DNA from: Clostridia bacterium
GTDB lineage: Bacteria; Bacillota; Clostridia; Christensenellales; Aristaeellaceae
Assembly (NCBI GenBank): GCA_017397895.1
Contig: JAFQHP010000027.1
Coordinates: 1 to 64,000 of the forward strand
Length of the DNA stretch: 64,000 bases
Direction of reading: 5' to 3'
Shown: positions 32,303 to 40,348 of the stretch, piece by piece
How positions within the stretch are numbered: position 1 is the first letter of the stretch
Layout: every line of letters starts with the position of its first letter
Made by a program: the position numbers and the translations under genes
The notes under the pieces: generated by a model
What the model saw: the letters and a program-made list of their open reading frames with translations, nothing else
The model's database searches: none
Told to the model about the DNA's origin: nothing

Positions 32303-33739
32303 ATGTATGATATTGCCATTATCGGCTGCGGTGTGATCGGCGCCGCCGCCGCCTTCGAATTATCCAAATACAAATTGAACATTGCCGTTCTGGAAAAGGA
32401 AAATGACGTGGCCCTTGGCGCTTCCCGTGCCAACAGCGCCATCATTCACGCCGGGTACGATCCCGAGCCCGGCACTCTGATGGCCAGGCTGAACGTGCAG
32501 GGCTGCGCCATGGCGGAACAGCTGTGCAAAGACCTTTCCGTGCCCTATGAAAAGATCGGCTCCATTGTGCTGGCCTTTTCGGAAAGCGAAATGGAAACTG
32601 TGAAGGAGCTCTACCGCCGCGGCACGGAAAACGGCGTGCCGGACATGCAAATCCTTACCAAGGCAGAAGTGCTGGCCATGGAGCCGGAAGTGAGCGACAA
32701 GGTTTTCGGCGCCCTGTACGCCCCCTCTGCCGGCATTGTGGGCCCCTGGGAATACACCATCGCCTTTGCAGAGGTGGCGGTGCAAAACGGCGTGGAAATG
32801 AAGCTGCGCACCCGGGTGGAGGGCATTGAATGGGTGGATGACCATTATGTGATCCGCACCAATCAAGGCGACGTAGCAGCGAAATATGTGGTCAATGCCG
32901 CCGGTGTAAACAGCGGAAAAATCGACGAAATGGTGGCGGAAAAAACCTTCACCATCAAGCCCAACCGGGGCGAATATTACGTAATGGACAAATGCGAAGT
33001 GACCCGCGCCCGCCACACCCTCTTCCAGTGCCCCAACGAAAACGGCAAGGGCGTGCTGGTATCCCCCACCGTGGGCGGCAACCTGATCGTAGGCCCCAAT
33101 GCAGAGGGCGTAGGCGGCGAAGGGGACACCCACAACACCTTTTCCGGCATGGCCTTTGTGCAGAAAATGGCGGCAAAGAGCGTGCCCACCATCAACTACC
33201 GCAATTCCATCCGCAATTTTGCCGGCGTCCGGGCCAACCTGGATAAGGACGAATTCCAGATCGGTGTGGCGGCAAAGCAGTTTATTGACCTGGCGGGCAT
33301 CAAATCCCCCGGCCTGTCCTCTGCCCCGGCCATTGCGCTGGAATGTGTGCAGCTGCTGCAAGGCGAAGGGCTGATGATGGAAAAGAAAGTAAACCCCGTC
33401 ACCACCCGCAAGCATATCCACTTCCGCAAGCTTTCCGCGGAAGAAAAGCAGAAGGTGATCGCCGAAAACCCGCTGTACGGCCGGGTGATCTGCCGGTGCG
33501 AAACCATCACCGAAGGGGAAATTGTGGACGCCATTCACTCCCCCATTCCGCCCTGCTCTGTGGACGGCATCAAGCGCCGTGCCGGCAGCGGCCTGGGAAG
33601 ATGCCAGGGCGGCTTCTGCAGCCCCCGTGTGCTGGACATCCTGGCCCGGGAGCTGAAGGTATCCCCCCTGGATATCCTGCAGGATAAGGACGGCAGCTTT
33701 ATTCTGATGAACGAAACGAAAAAGGAGGTGCAGGCCTGA
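32303..33739 (+). CDS. FAD oxidoreductase with BFD-like [2Fe-2S] domain (GlpA-like)
   Basis: Glycerol-3-phosphate dehydrogenase/DAO-type FAD enzyme. The Rossmann fingerprint AIIGCGVIGAAAAFELS and SRANSAIIHAGYD lie at the N-terminus; the C-terminus carries a bacterioferritin-associated ferredoxin-like domain with VICRCETIT and GLGRCQGGFCSP, whose four cysteines can hold a [2Fe-2S] cluster. The chosen ATG 32303 (478 residues) begins right at the fingerprint, with AAAGGA upstream. The two following genes complete a three-part set often annotated near glycerol use. The glycerophosphodiesterase at 36171 would supply glycerol-3-phosphate, which fits. Confidence 0.88.
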   Translation: MYDIAIIGCGVIGAAAAFELSKYKLNIAVLEKENDVALGASRANSAIIHAGYDPEPGTLMARLNVQGCAMAEQLCKDLSVPYEKIGSIVLAFSESEMETVKELYRRGTENGVPDMQILTKAEVLAMEPEVSDKVFGALYAPSAGIVGPWEYTIAFAEVAVQNGVEMKLRTRVEGIEWVDDHYVIRTNQGDVAAKYVVNAAGVNSGKIDEMVAEKTFTIKPNRGEYYVMDKCEVTRARHTLFQCPNENGKGVLVSPTVGGNLIVGPNAEGVGGEGDTHNTFSGMAFVQKMAAKSVPTINYRNSIRNFAGVRANLDKDEFQIGVAAKQFIDLAGIKSPGLSSAPAIALECVQLLQGEGLMMEKKVNPVTTRKHIHFRKLSAEEKQKVIAENPLYGRVICRCETITEGEIVDAIHSPIPPCSVDGIKRRAGSGLGRCQGGFCSPRVLDILARELKVSPLDILQDKDGSFILMNETKKEVQA

Positions 33740-34995
33740 TGTGCTATGATCTGATCGTGGTGGGCGGCGGCCCGGCGGGGCTGGCTGCGGCAAACAGCGC
33801 CTATGAAAAGGGCCTGCGCAATATCCTGATTGTGGAGCGCGACAAGGAACTGGGCGGCATTCTGAACCAGTGCATCCATAACGGTTTTGGCCTGCACCGC
33901 TTCAAGGAAGAACTGACCGGCCCGGAATATGCCCACCGGTTCATTGAAATGCTGAAGGATACCTCCGTGCAGGTGATGTGCGATACCATGGTGCTCGCCG
34001 TCACCGAAAACAAGGAAGTGCACGTTATCAACACCGAAAAGGGCTATCAGGTGCTTCAGGCAAAGGCCGTCATCCTGTCCATGGGCTGCCGGGAACGCAC
34101 CCGGGGCGCCATTGCCATTCCCGGTGCCCGTCCCGCCGGTGTGTTCACCGCCGGCAGTGCCCAGCGGTACCTGAACATGGAAGGATACATGGTGGGCAAG
34201 CGGGTGGTCATTTTGGGCAGCGGCGATATCGGCCTTATCATGGCCCGGCGCATGACGCTGGAGGGGGCCAAGGTGCTGGCCTGCGTGGAAGTAATGCCCT
34301 ATTCCGGCGGCCTGATGCGCAATATCGTCCAGTGCCTGCAGGATTACGATATTCCCCTCTATCTTTCCCATACCGTCACCGATATTCAGCAAAAGGATGG
34401 ACGCTTGTCCCATGTGACGGTGTCCAAAGTGGACGAAAGCCGCAATCCCATCCCCGGCACCGAAATGGAATTTGACTGCGACACGCTGCTGCTTTCCGTG
34501 GGCCTGATCCCGGAAAACGAGTTGACCCGGGGTGCCGGCATCCGGATGGACAGCCGCACCAACGGCGCCGTTGTCTTTGAAAACATGGAAACCTCCATCC
34601 CCGGCGTGTTCGCCTGCGGCAATGTGGTGCATGTGCATGACCTGGTGGACTATGTGTCCCAGGAAAGCGAAAAGGCCGGCGCCGCCGCTGCGGATTTTGT
34701 GCTCAACCCCAAAGAAAACGAAAGCGCCCTGCAGCTGCAAAACGGCTTTGGCGTTTCCTACACCGTCCCCCAGCAGGTGCGCATCTCCCGCATCGAAAAA
34801 AATCTGGAAGTATTCTTCCGGGTTCGCCAGGTGTTTGGGCAAAGCGTTATTGAAGCAAAGGACGGCGAAAACCTCATCTGCTCCTTCAAACGGGAATACA
34901 TGACCCCCGGCGAAATGCAGCAGATCAGGTTGCCCAGGGTAATGCTGGACAAAGTTCATGGCAATGCCGTCACCATCAGCGTAAAGGAGGCGTAA
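33739..34995 (+). CDS. NAD(P)/FAD-dependent oxidoreductase, second subunit
   Basis: Pyridine-nucleotide disulfide-reductase-like flavoprotein: FAD motif LIVVGGGPAGLAAANS, NAD motif VVILGSGDIGLIMARRM, and GVFACGNVVHVHDL near the C-terminal FAD site. It is 418 residues. The ATG shares a base with the previous stop, and AAAGGAGG lies upstream, so it is translated together with the GlpA-like subunit and the DUF1667 protein. By analogy with three-part anaerobic systems, electrons would pass from the GlpA-like subunit to a carrier; the exact acceptor is unknown. Confidence 0.88.
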   Translation: MCYDLIVVGGGPAGLAAANSAYEKGLRNILIVERDKELGGILNQCIHNGFGLHRFKEELTGPEYAHRFIEMLKDTSVQVMCDTMVLAVTENKEVHVINTEKGYQVLQAKAVILSMGCRERTRGAIAIPGARPAGVFTAGSAQRYLNMEGYMVGKRVVILGSGDIGLIMARRMTLEGAKVLACVEVMPYSGGLMRNIVQCLQDYDIPLYLSHTVTDIQQKDGRLSHVTVSKVDESRNPIPGTEMEFDCDTLLLSVGLIPENELTRGAGIRMDSRTNGAVVFENMETSIPGVFACGNVVHVHDLVDYVSQESEKAGAAAADFVLNPKENESALQLQNGFGVSYTVPQQVRISRIEKNLEVFFRVRQVFGQSVIEAKDGENLICSFKREYMTPGEMQQIRLPRVMLDKVHGNAVTISVKEA

Positions 34996-34999
34996 GGGC

Positions 35000-35344
35000 A
35001 TGAAAGAACTGGTATGCATCGTATGCCCCAAGGGCTGCCGGCTTCGCGTGGACGAAGAAAACGGCTATCAGGTTTCCGGCAACAGCTGCCTCCGGGGCGC
35101 CGAATACGGAAAGAACGAAATCTTAAACCCCACCCGGGTACTCACCTCCACCGTGAAACTGGAAGGCGGCCTTTACCGCCGCTGCCCCGTGAAAACCAGC
35201 GCCGCCGTACCCAAGGGCAAGCTGTTTGACATTATACAGGCCCTGAATACAGTCACCCTCACCGCCCCTGTTTCGGTGGGCCAGGTGGTTCTGAAAAACG
35301 TATGCGGCACCGGGGCGGACGTGATCGCAACCAAAGACCTGTAA
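35000..35344 (+). CDS. DUF1667 cysteine-rich protein
   Basis: A 114-residue DUF1667 protein. The N-terminus has CIVCPKGC and NSCLRG, a CxxCxxxC plus Cys set consistent with an iron-sulfur or zinc site, then a beta-rich remainder (RRCPVKTSAAVPKG). DUF1667 genes regularly follow the two FAD subunits seen here, so it is probably the third component of the complex. It starts 4 bp after the previous stop with AAAGGAGG upstream. Confidence 0.88.
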   Translation: MKELVCIVCPKGCRLRVDEENGYQVSGNSCLRGAEYGKNEILNPTRVLTSTVKLEGGLYRRCPVKTSAAVPKGKLFDIIQALNTVTLTAPVSVGQVVLKNVCGTGADVIATKDL

Positions 35345-35354
35345 GGAGATCTTC

Positions 35355-36158
35355 ATGGATATGAAAGCCGCCTTCCGGCAAAAAAAGCTGTTCCTGCTGG
35401 ACATGGACGGAACGCTGTACCTGGATGAAAACGTGTTTCCCCATTGCCTGGATTTTTTGAACGCCATCCGGGCACAGGGCGCACGTTATCTGTTCCTCAC
35501 CAACAATTCCTCCAAGTCCGTTTCCAGATATGTGGAAAAGATGCAGCGGCTGCATTTGCCTGCCGAAAAGGAAGATTTTTTCACCTCCACCGACGCCGCC
35601 TGTGCGTACCTCAAACGGAACTGGCACGGTAAAAAAATCTATGCCCTGGGTACTCAATCCTTCAAAGAACAGCTGATCCATGCCGGCTTCCCCATCACCG
35701 ATCAATTGGAGGAGGATATTGACTGCCTGCTCATGGGCTACGATACCGAGCTTACCTACCGCAAGCTGGAGGACGCCTGCATTTTGCTGGGCCGGGGTGT
35801 TACTTATCTGGCCACCAATCCGGATTGGGTGTGCCCCACTGCTTACGGCTCCGCGCCGGACTGCGGCTCCTTCGCCCAGATGATTGAGCACGCTACCGGC
35901 CGGCTTCCCTACTTCATCGGCAAGCCCCGGCCTGCCATTGCGGAACTGGCCATGGAAAAAATGGGCTGCACCAAGGATGAAACGGTGCTCATCGGCGACA
36001 GGCTCTATACCGATATTGCCTGCGGCGTCAATGCCGGCATCACCACCTGCCTGGTGCTCAGCGGCGAAGCCACATTGAAGGACCTTTCGGAAAGCGACGT
36101 AAAGCCCACCTTCGTCTGTCAGGATATTGCGGAGATTTACAGCTATATCAAGGAATGA
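35355..36158 (+). CDS. HAD-IIA phosphatase, NagD/AraL type
   Basis: Haloacid-dehalogenase hydrolase. Motif I LLDMDGTLYLDE with the nucleophile Asp, motif II LFLTNNSSKS, motif III Lys in GKPRPA and motif IV IGDRLYTDIACG; the C2-type cap between motifs II and III identifies subclass IIA. It is 267 residues. Family members remove phosphate from small sugar or glycerol phosphates such as 2-phosphoglycolate or glycerol-3-phosphate. The position, between the FAD set and the glycerophosphodiesterase, favours a glycerol phosphate or a damaged metabolite as substrate, but that is inference. Confidence 0.92.
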   Translation: MDMKAAFRQKKLFLLDMDGTLYLDENVFPHCLDFLNAIRAQGARYLFLTNNSSKSVSRYVEKMQRLHLPAEKEDFFTSTDAACAYLKRNWHGKKIYALGTQSFKEQLIHAGFPITDQLEEDIDCLLMGYDTELTYRKLEDACILLGRGVTYLATNPDWVCPTAYGSAPDCGSFAQMIEHATGRLPYFIGKPRPAIAELAMEKMGCTKDETVLIGDRLYTDIACGVNAGITTCLVLSGEATLKDLSESDVKPTFVCQDIAEIYSYIKE

Positions 36159-36170
36159 GGTGTTTTTTCC

Positions 36171-36896
36171 GTGAACAAACCCATTCTCATTTCCCATCCC
36201 AACAAAGCCAAAATGATCGCACACCGGGGGCTTTCCGGCATTGAAACGGAAAACACCGCCGCGGCCTTTGTGGCCGCCGGCCAGCATCCGTACTTTGGCA
36301 TAGAAACCGACGTGCACCGCACAAAGGACGGCCGGTTCATCATCATCCACGATGACGATACCTGCCGCGTTTGCGGGGAAAGCCGCATCGTGGAGGAAAC
36401 GGATTTTGACACCCTGCGCACCCTGCATCTGAAGGATAAGGCAACCGGCCTCATCCGCCACGACCTGGTACTGCCCACCCTTGCCGAATACATCCGCATC
36501 CTGCGGCATTACGAAAAGCACGCCGTACTGGAAATCAAAAACCCCATGGAGAAGGCGGATATTGAATCCATCATCCGGATCATCCGGGAAGAAGAATATC
36601 TGCCCTGCACCACCTTTATCTCCTTTGACTTTCAGAACATGCTGCACATCCGTTCCCTCCTGCCTCATCAATCCGCTCAATTTCTCATGGAACAGTGGGA
36701 GGACAGCCTGCCCGAAAAACTGGCAGAGCACCGCCTGGACCTGGATATTTACTTCAAATGCCTCACAAAAGAGCGGGTGGAAAAGCTGCACAAAAAGGGC
36801 GTTTTGGTGAACGTATGGACAGTAGACAAAGAAGAAGACGCCCTTGCCCTTTGCGATATGGGCGTGGACCAGATTACCAGCAATATTCTCCTGTAA
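36171..36896 (+). CDS. Glycerophosphodiester phosphodiesterase
   Basis: GDPD-family TIM barrel that hydrolyses glycerophosphodiesters to glycerol-3-phosphate and an alcohol. Family motifs are IAHRGLSGIETENT with HR, FGIETDVHRTKDG with the metal-binding ExD, FIIIHDDD, LEIKNP and the C-terminal VNVWTVDKEEDA. It is 241 residues and has no signal peptide, so it acts in the cytoplasm. The GTG start has GAGGTG upstream and lies 12 bp after the HAD gene. It ends the FAD-to-GDPD operon; the thrS promoter follows at 36913. Confidence 0.93.
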   Translation: MNKPILISHPNKAKMIAHRGLSGIETENTAAAFVAAGQHPYFGIETDVHRTKDGRFIIIHDDDTCRVCGESRIVEETDFDTLRTLHLKDKATGLIRHDLVLPTLAEYIRILRHYEKHAVLEIKNPMEKADIESIIRIIREEEYLPCTTFISFDFQNMLHIRSLLPHQSAQFLMEQWEDSLPEKLAEHRLDLDIYFKCLTKERVEKLHKKGVLVNVWTVDKEEDALALCDMGVDQITSNILL

Positions 36897-36912
36897 TTTC
36901 CGCAAATTGTGC

Positions 36913-36942
36913 TTGACAGGGCGCTCCCTTCGGCGGTATAAT
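36913..36942 (+). promoter_or_regulatory. Promoter of the thrS T-box transcript
   Basis: -35 TTGACA (36913-36918), 18-bp spacer, -10 TATAAT (36937-36942). Both boxes are consensus, as expected for an attenuation-controlled gene. Confidence 0.88.
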
Positions 36943-36948
36943 ACCCCC

Positions 36949-37175
36949 ATCCATCGGAATGACGGAAGACATGTTTTCCGGCCCGTCTTTTGCAGAGAGT
37001 GTGCGGTTGGTGCAAGCACATAAAAGGCCCCGGAAAAAACCACTTCCCGACCGGAGATCGCAGGGCATACGACACATGCCGAAAGCGGCCTGATCATCAG
37101 GCAACAAGGGTGGAACCGCGGGCGAAAGAAATTCACGCTCGTCCCTTCATGAAAATGAATGGGGCGGGCGTTTTT
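36949..37175 (+). promoter_or_regulatory. T-box riboswitch (threonyl) before thrS
   Basis: tRNA-sensing leader. The T-box sequence AAGGGTGGAACCGCG lies at 37106-37120, the AGAGAG-type stem I distal part at about 36995-37020, and a terminator at 37135-37175. Uncharged tRNA-Thr would pair with the T-box bulge and favour an antiterminator over the terminator, raising thrS expression. The specifier codon is probably the ACC at 37039-37041 (followed by a purine), but stem I was not folded, so this choice is tentative. Confidence 0.9.
37135..37175 (+). terminator. T-box terminator stem
   Basis: Long stem ACGCTCGTCCC (37135-37145) with GGGGCGGGCGT (37161-37171), extended inward by TTCAT/ATGAA around a GAAA loop, then five T. 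It is the regulated terminator of the threonyl T-box. Confidence 0.92.
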
Positions 37176-37209
37176 GTATGCCACCCCAAAGATGAACGGA
37201 GGAAACCCC

Positions 37210-39114
37210 ATGATCATTACCCTCAAAAACGGCTCCCGGGAATTCGAAAACGGCATGAACGCCCTGGATATCGCAGGCCAGCTGAGCCAGGATCTCAAAA
37301 AGCAGGCCATCTGCGCCCGCGTCAACGGCGAAATCCAGGAGCTGGTGAAGCCTATCAATGAAGACTGCACCCTGGAAATCCTCACCTTCGAGGATGACGA
37401 AGCCAAGAAGGTGCTGCGCCACACCGCTTCCCACGTGCTGGCCCAGGCTGTGAAAAAGCTGCGCCCCGAAGCCAAGCTGGCCATCGGCCCCGCCATCGAC
37501 AACGGCTTCTACTACGACTTTGACGTGGATGAGCCCTTCACCCCCGATTTCCTTGCCGCTGTGGAAAAGGAAATGAAAAACATCATCAAAAAGAACGACC
37601 GGCTGGAGCGCTTTGAGCTGCCCCGGCAGGAAGCCATTGCCTTCATGGAAGAAAAGGGCGAACCCTATAAGGTGGAGCTCATTCAGGACCTGCCTGAAGA
37701 CGCCGTTATTTCCTTCTACCGCCAGGGTGATTTCACCGACCTGTGTGCCGGCCCCCATCTGCCCTCCACCGGCAAGGTGAAGGCCTATAAGCTCACCTCC
37801 ATCGCCGGCGCTTACTGGCGCGGCAGCGAAAAGAACAAGATGCTCCAGCGCATTTACGGCACCGCCTTCACCAGCAAGGATGAATTGGACGCTTACCTTG
37901 CCCGCATTGAAGAAGCCAAGAAGCGGGATCACCGCCGTCTGGGCCGTGAGCTGGATTTGTTCGATATCCGGGATGAAGGCCCCGGCTTCCCCTTCTTCTA
38001 TCCCAAGGGCATGATCCTGCGCAACCTTCTGGAAGATTACTGGCGGCAGATTCACCGGGTGGCCGGATATGAAGAAATCAAAACCCCCATTATGCTGAAC
38101 CGCTCCCTGTGGGAACGCTCCGGCCACTGGGATCATTATCAGGAAAACATGTATACCACCAAGATCGACGAGCAGGATTTCGCCATCAAGCCCATGAACT
38201 GCCCCGGCGGTATTCTGGTATACCAGCGCCGCCCCTGGAGCTATCGTGACCTGCCCATCCGTTCGGGCGAGCTGGGCCTGGTGCACCGGCATGAATTGTC
38301 CGGCGCGCTGCACGGCCTGATGCGCGTGCGCTGCTTCACCCAGGACGATGCCCATATCTTCATGACCCCCGAACAGATCAAGGACGAAATCAAGGGCGTG
38401 TACAGCCTGATTGACGGCGTGTACAAAACCTTCGGCTTCCCCTACTCTGTGGAATTGTCCACCCGCCCCGAAAATTCCATCGGCACCGATGAAATGTGGG
38501 AATTGGCCACCAACGGCCTGCAGGGCGCACTGGATGAACTGGGCGTGAAATACACCGTCAACGAAGGCGACGGCGCTTTCTACGGCCCCAAGATCGACTT
38601 CCACCTGGAAGACAGCCTGGGCCGTACCTGGCAGTGCGGCACCATCCAGCTGGATATGAACCTGCCCGAACGCTTTGACCTGACCTATACCGGCGCCGAC
38701 GGCGAAAAGCATCGTCCCGTGATGATCCACCGGGTGCTGCTGGGCTCCATCGAACGCTTCATCGGCATCCTGACGGAGCACTTCGCCGGCGCCTATCCCC
38801 TGTGGCTGGCCCCTGTGCAGGTGAAGGTTCTCACCATCACCGACCGTGCGGACGAAGCTGCCAAGGCCGTCCGGGAAAAGCTGGAAAAGCTGGGCATCCG
38901 CACCGAAGTGGACCTGCGCAACGAAAAGATCGGCTTCAAAGTGCGTGAAGCCGTGATGATGAAGATTCCCTATATGCTGGTGCTGGGCGATAAGGAAGTG
39001 GAAGAAGGCACCGTGAACGTGCGTACCCGCAAGGGCGAAGTGATCGGCACCATGAAGCTGGAAGAAGCCATCGCCATGTTCCTCAAGGAAATCGAAACCA
39101 AAGAAATCAAGTAA
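37210..39114 (+). CDS. thrS: Threonyl-tRNA synthetase
   Basis: Class II aminoacyl-tRNA synthetase that charges tRNA-Thr. Domains: TGS (about 1-60), the editing domain with HTASHVLAQA and the GDFTDLCAGPHLP segment, the catalytic core with motif 2 RCFTQDDAHIF and motif 3 MIHRVLLGSIERF, and the C-terminal anticodon-binding domain (LAPVQVKVLTI). It is 634 residues, normal length. ATG 37210 is chosen because GGAGG lies upstream and the frame before it is the T-box leader. It is regulated by the leader at 36949-37175. Confidence 0.97.
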   Translation: MIITLKNGSREFENGMNALDIAGQLSQDLKKQAICARVNGEIQELVKPINEDCTLEILTFEDDEAKKVLRHTASHVLAQAVKKLRPEAKLAIGPAIDNGFYYDFDVDEPFTPDFLAAVEKEMKNIIKKNDRLERFELPRQEAIAFMEEKGEPYKVELIQDLPEDAVISFYRQGDFTDLCAGPHLPSTGKVKAYKLTSIAGAYWRGSEKNKMLQRIYGTAFTSKDELDAYLARIEEAKKRDHRRLGRELDLFDIRDEGPGFPFFYPKGMILRNLLEDYWRQIHRVAGYEEIKTPIMLNRSLWERSGHWDHYQENMYTTKIDEQDFAIKPMNCPGGILVYQRRPWSYRDLPIRSGELGLVHRHELSGALHGLMRVRCFTQDDAHIFMTPEQIKDEIKGVYSLIDGVYKTFGFPYSVELSTRPENSIGTDEMWELATNGLQGALDELGVKYTVNEGDGAFYGPKIDFHLEDSLGRTWQCGTIQLDMNLPERFDLTYTGADGEKHRPVMIHRVLLGSIERFIGILTEHFAGAYPLWLAPVQVKVLTITDRADEAAKAVREKLEKLGIRTEVDLRNEKIGFKVREAVMMKIPYMLVLGDKEVEEGTVNVRTRKGEVIGTMKLEEAIAMFLKEIETKEIK

Positions 39115-39126
39115 TGGATGTTTTGC

Positions 39127-39161
39127 GGGGGAGGTACTTTTGAGTCAAAAGTGCCTCCCCC
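39127..39161 (+). other. Long hairpin after thrS without a T-run
   Basis: Arms of 17 bases: GGGGGAGGTACTTTTGA (39127-39143) and 39145-39161, with one mismatch-type pair. The following bases are CGTGCCCC, not T-rich, so it is not a typical intrinsic terminator. It could protect the 3' end or belong to the same kind of genomic palindromes as 31063-31487. Confidence 0.6.
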
Positions 39162-39302
39162 GTGCCCCCTCCGAAAACCTTCTTTTTGGGGGAATAGCAC
39201 AAAAAAGTGAAACGTCTCCACTAATCAACCGCTCATCTTTTCTATATGGGATTTAAAGCCGCAGGAGGCCGAAAAGCCCACATTCAATTGTCTGGAGAAA
39301 AT

Positions 39303-40214
39303 ATGAAGAAAGTTTTTTGTTTGCTGCTGTCGCTGTGCCTGATTTTTCCCTGCCCTGCTGCTTTGGCAGAAGAGGTGCATGTGGTAGCTTCCTTCTACCC
39401 CATCTATATTTTTGCGCAAAATATCCTGCTGGATATTCCCGGCGTATCCCTTTCCTGCATGACCACCCCCTCCACCGGCTGCCTGCACGATTATCAGCTG
39501 CTCACCGGAGATATGCGGCTGCTTTCCGATGCGGATGCGCTGATTATCGGCGGCGCAGGCATGGAAACCTTCCTGCCCGCCATCCGGGGCCAGCTGCCGG
39601 GCCTTCCTATCGTGGATTGCTCGGAAGGCATTGAGCTGATCTGCGCCGACGAAGAACACCATCACGACCACGGCCATGGCCATGAGCACGAAGCGGAAGA
39701 AGAATACAACGCCCACATCTGGCTGTCCCCGAAAAACGCCGTTCAGATGGTAAAAAATATGGAACAGCAATTGTCCGCCCTGCTGCCGCAACATGCACAG
39801 CAGCTGTCCAAAAATGCTTCGGAATACATCACCCGGTTGGAGGCGCTGAACGGCTACATTGCCGATTCCCTTATGGCCACCTCTTCCCGCCAATTGGTCA
39901 CCTTCCACGATTCCTTCCCCTATTTCGCCAAGGCCTACGGACTGGAGATTGTGGCGGTGGTTTCCCTGGAGCCGGAGGAGCCCCTGTCCCCCCGGATGCT
40001 CACTGAAGTCATCCACACCGTGGAGGAAGCGGGCAACCCGCCCCTTTTCGCCGAGCCCCAGTACAAAAACGCAGCCCTGGAGGCCATCAGCCGGGAGACC
40101 GGCGCCCCGGTGTATATGCTGGACCCCCTGGTTACCGGCGACGGCAGCATCACCGCCTATGAAGACGTAATGCTGAAAAACCTGGATACCCTGCTGGAAG
40201 CCCTGGAACAATAA
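39303..40214 (+). CDS. Zinc/manganese-type solute-binding lipoprotein-like protein (ZnuA family)
   Basis: Cluster A-I metal-binding protein of the ZnuA/AdcA/TroA family. A signal peptide (MKKVFCLLLSLCLIFPCPAALA) is cleaved after ALA; no lipobox Cys is obvious at the cleavage site. The protein shows ASFYPIYIFAQNIL, an acidic His-rich loop (HHHDHGHGHEHEAEEE, about residues 119-134) typical of zinc binders, NAHIWLSPKNA with a metal-ligand His, VTFHDSFPYF with another, and a C-terminal FAEPQYKN plus LDPL. It is 303 residues from ATG 39303 (TGGAG upstream). No ABC permease or ATPase is adjacent, so it is an orphan binding protein here. Confidence 0.88.
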   Translation: MKKVFCLLLSLCLIFPCPAALAEEVHVVASFYPIYIFAQNILLDIPGVSLSCMTTPSTGCLHDYQLLTGDMRLLSDADALIIGGAGMETFLPAIRGQLPGLPIVDCSEGIELICADEEHHHDHGHGHEHEAEEEYNAHIWLSPKNAVQMVKNMEQQLSALLPQHAQQLSKNASEYITRLEALNGYIADSLMATSSRQLVTFHDSFPYFAKAYGLEIVAVVSLEPEEPLSPRMLTEVIHTVEEAGNPPLFAEPQYKNAALEAISRETGAPVYMLDPLVTGDGSITAYEDVMLKNLDTLLEALEQ

Positions 40215-40229
40215 AAAACGAGCATTTTT

Positions 40230-40267
40230 GCCATCTTTGTAAAAAGACACAAAGATGGCTATTTTTT
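40230..40267 (+). terminator. Terminator after the zinc-binding protein gene
   Basis: Perfect 11-bp stem GCCATCTTTGT (40230-40240) with ACAAAGATGGC (40249-40259), followed by TATTTTTT. Confidence 0.9.
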
Positions 40268-40348
40268 ATTTGTTTTTCTTGCAGGAGAAACGGATTTGGC
40301 AGCGTATTTTATAAAGACGCACCTTTTTGCGCGTCAAGGAGGTTTTTC

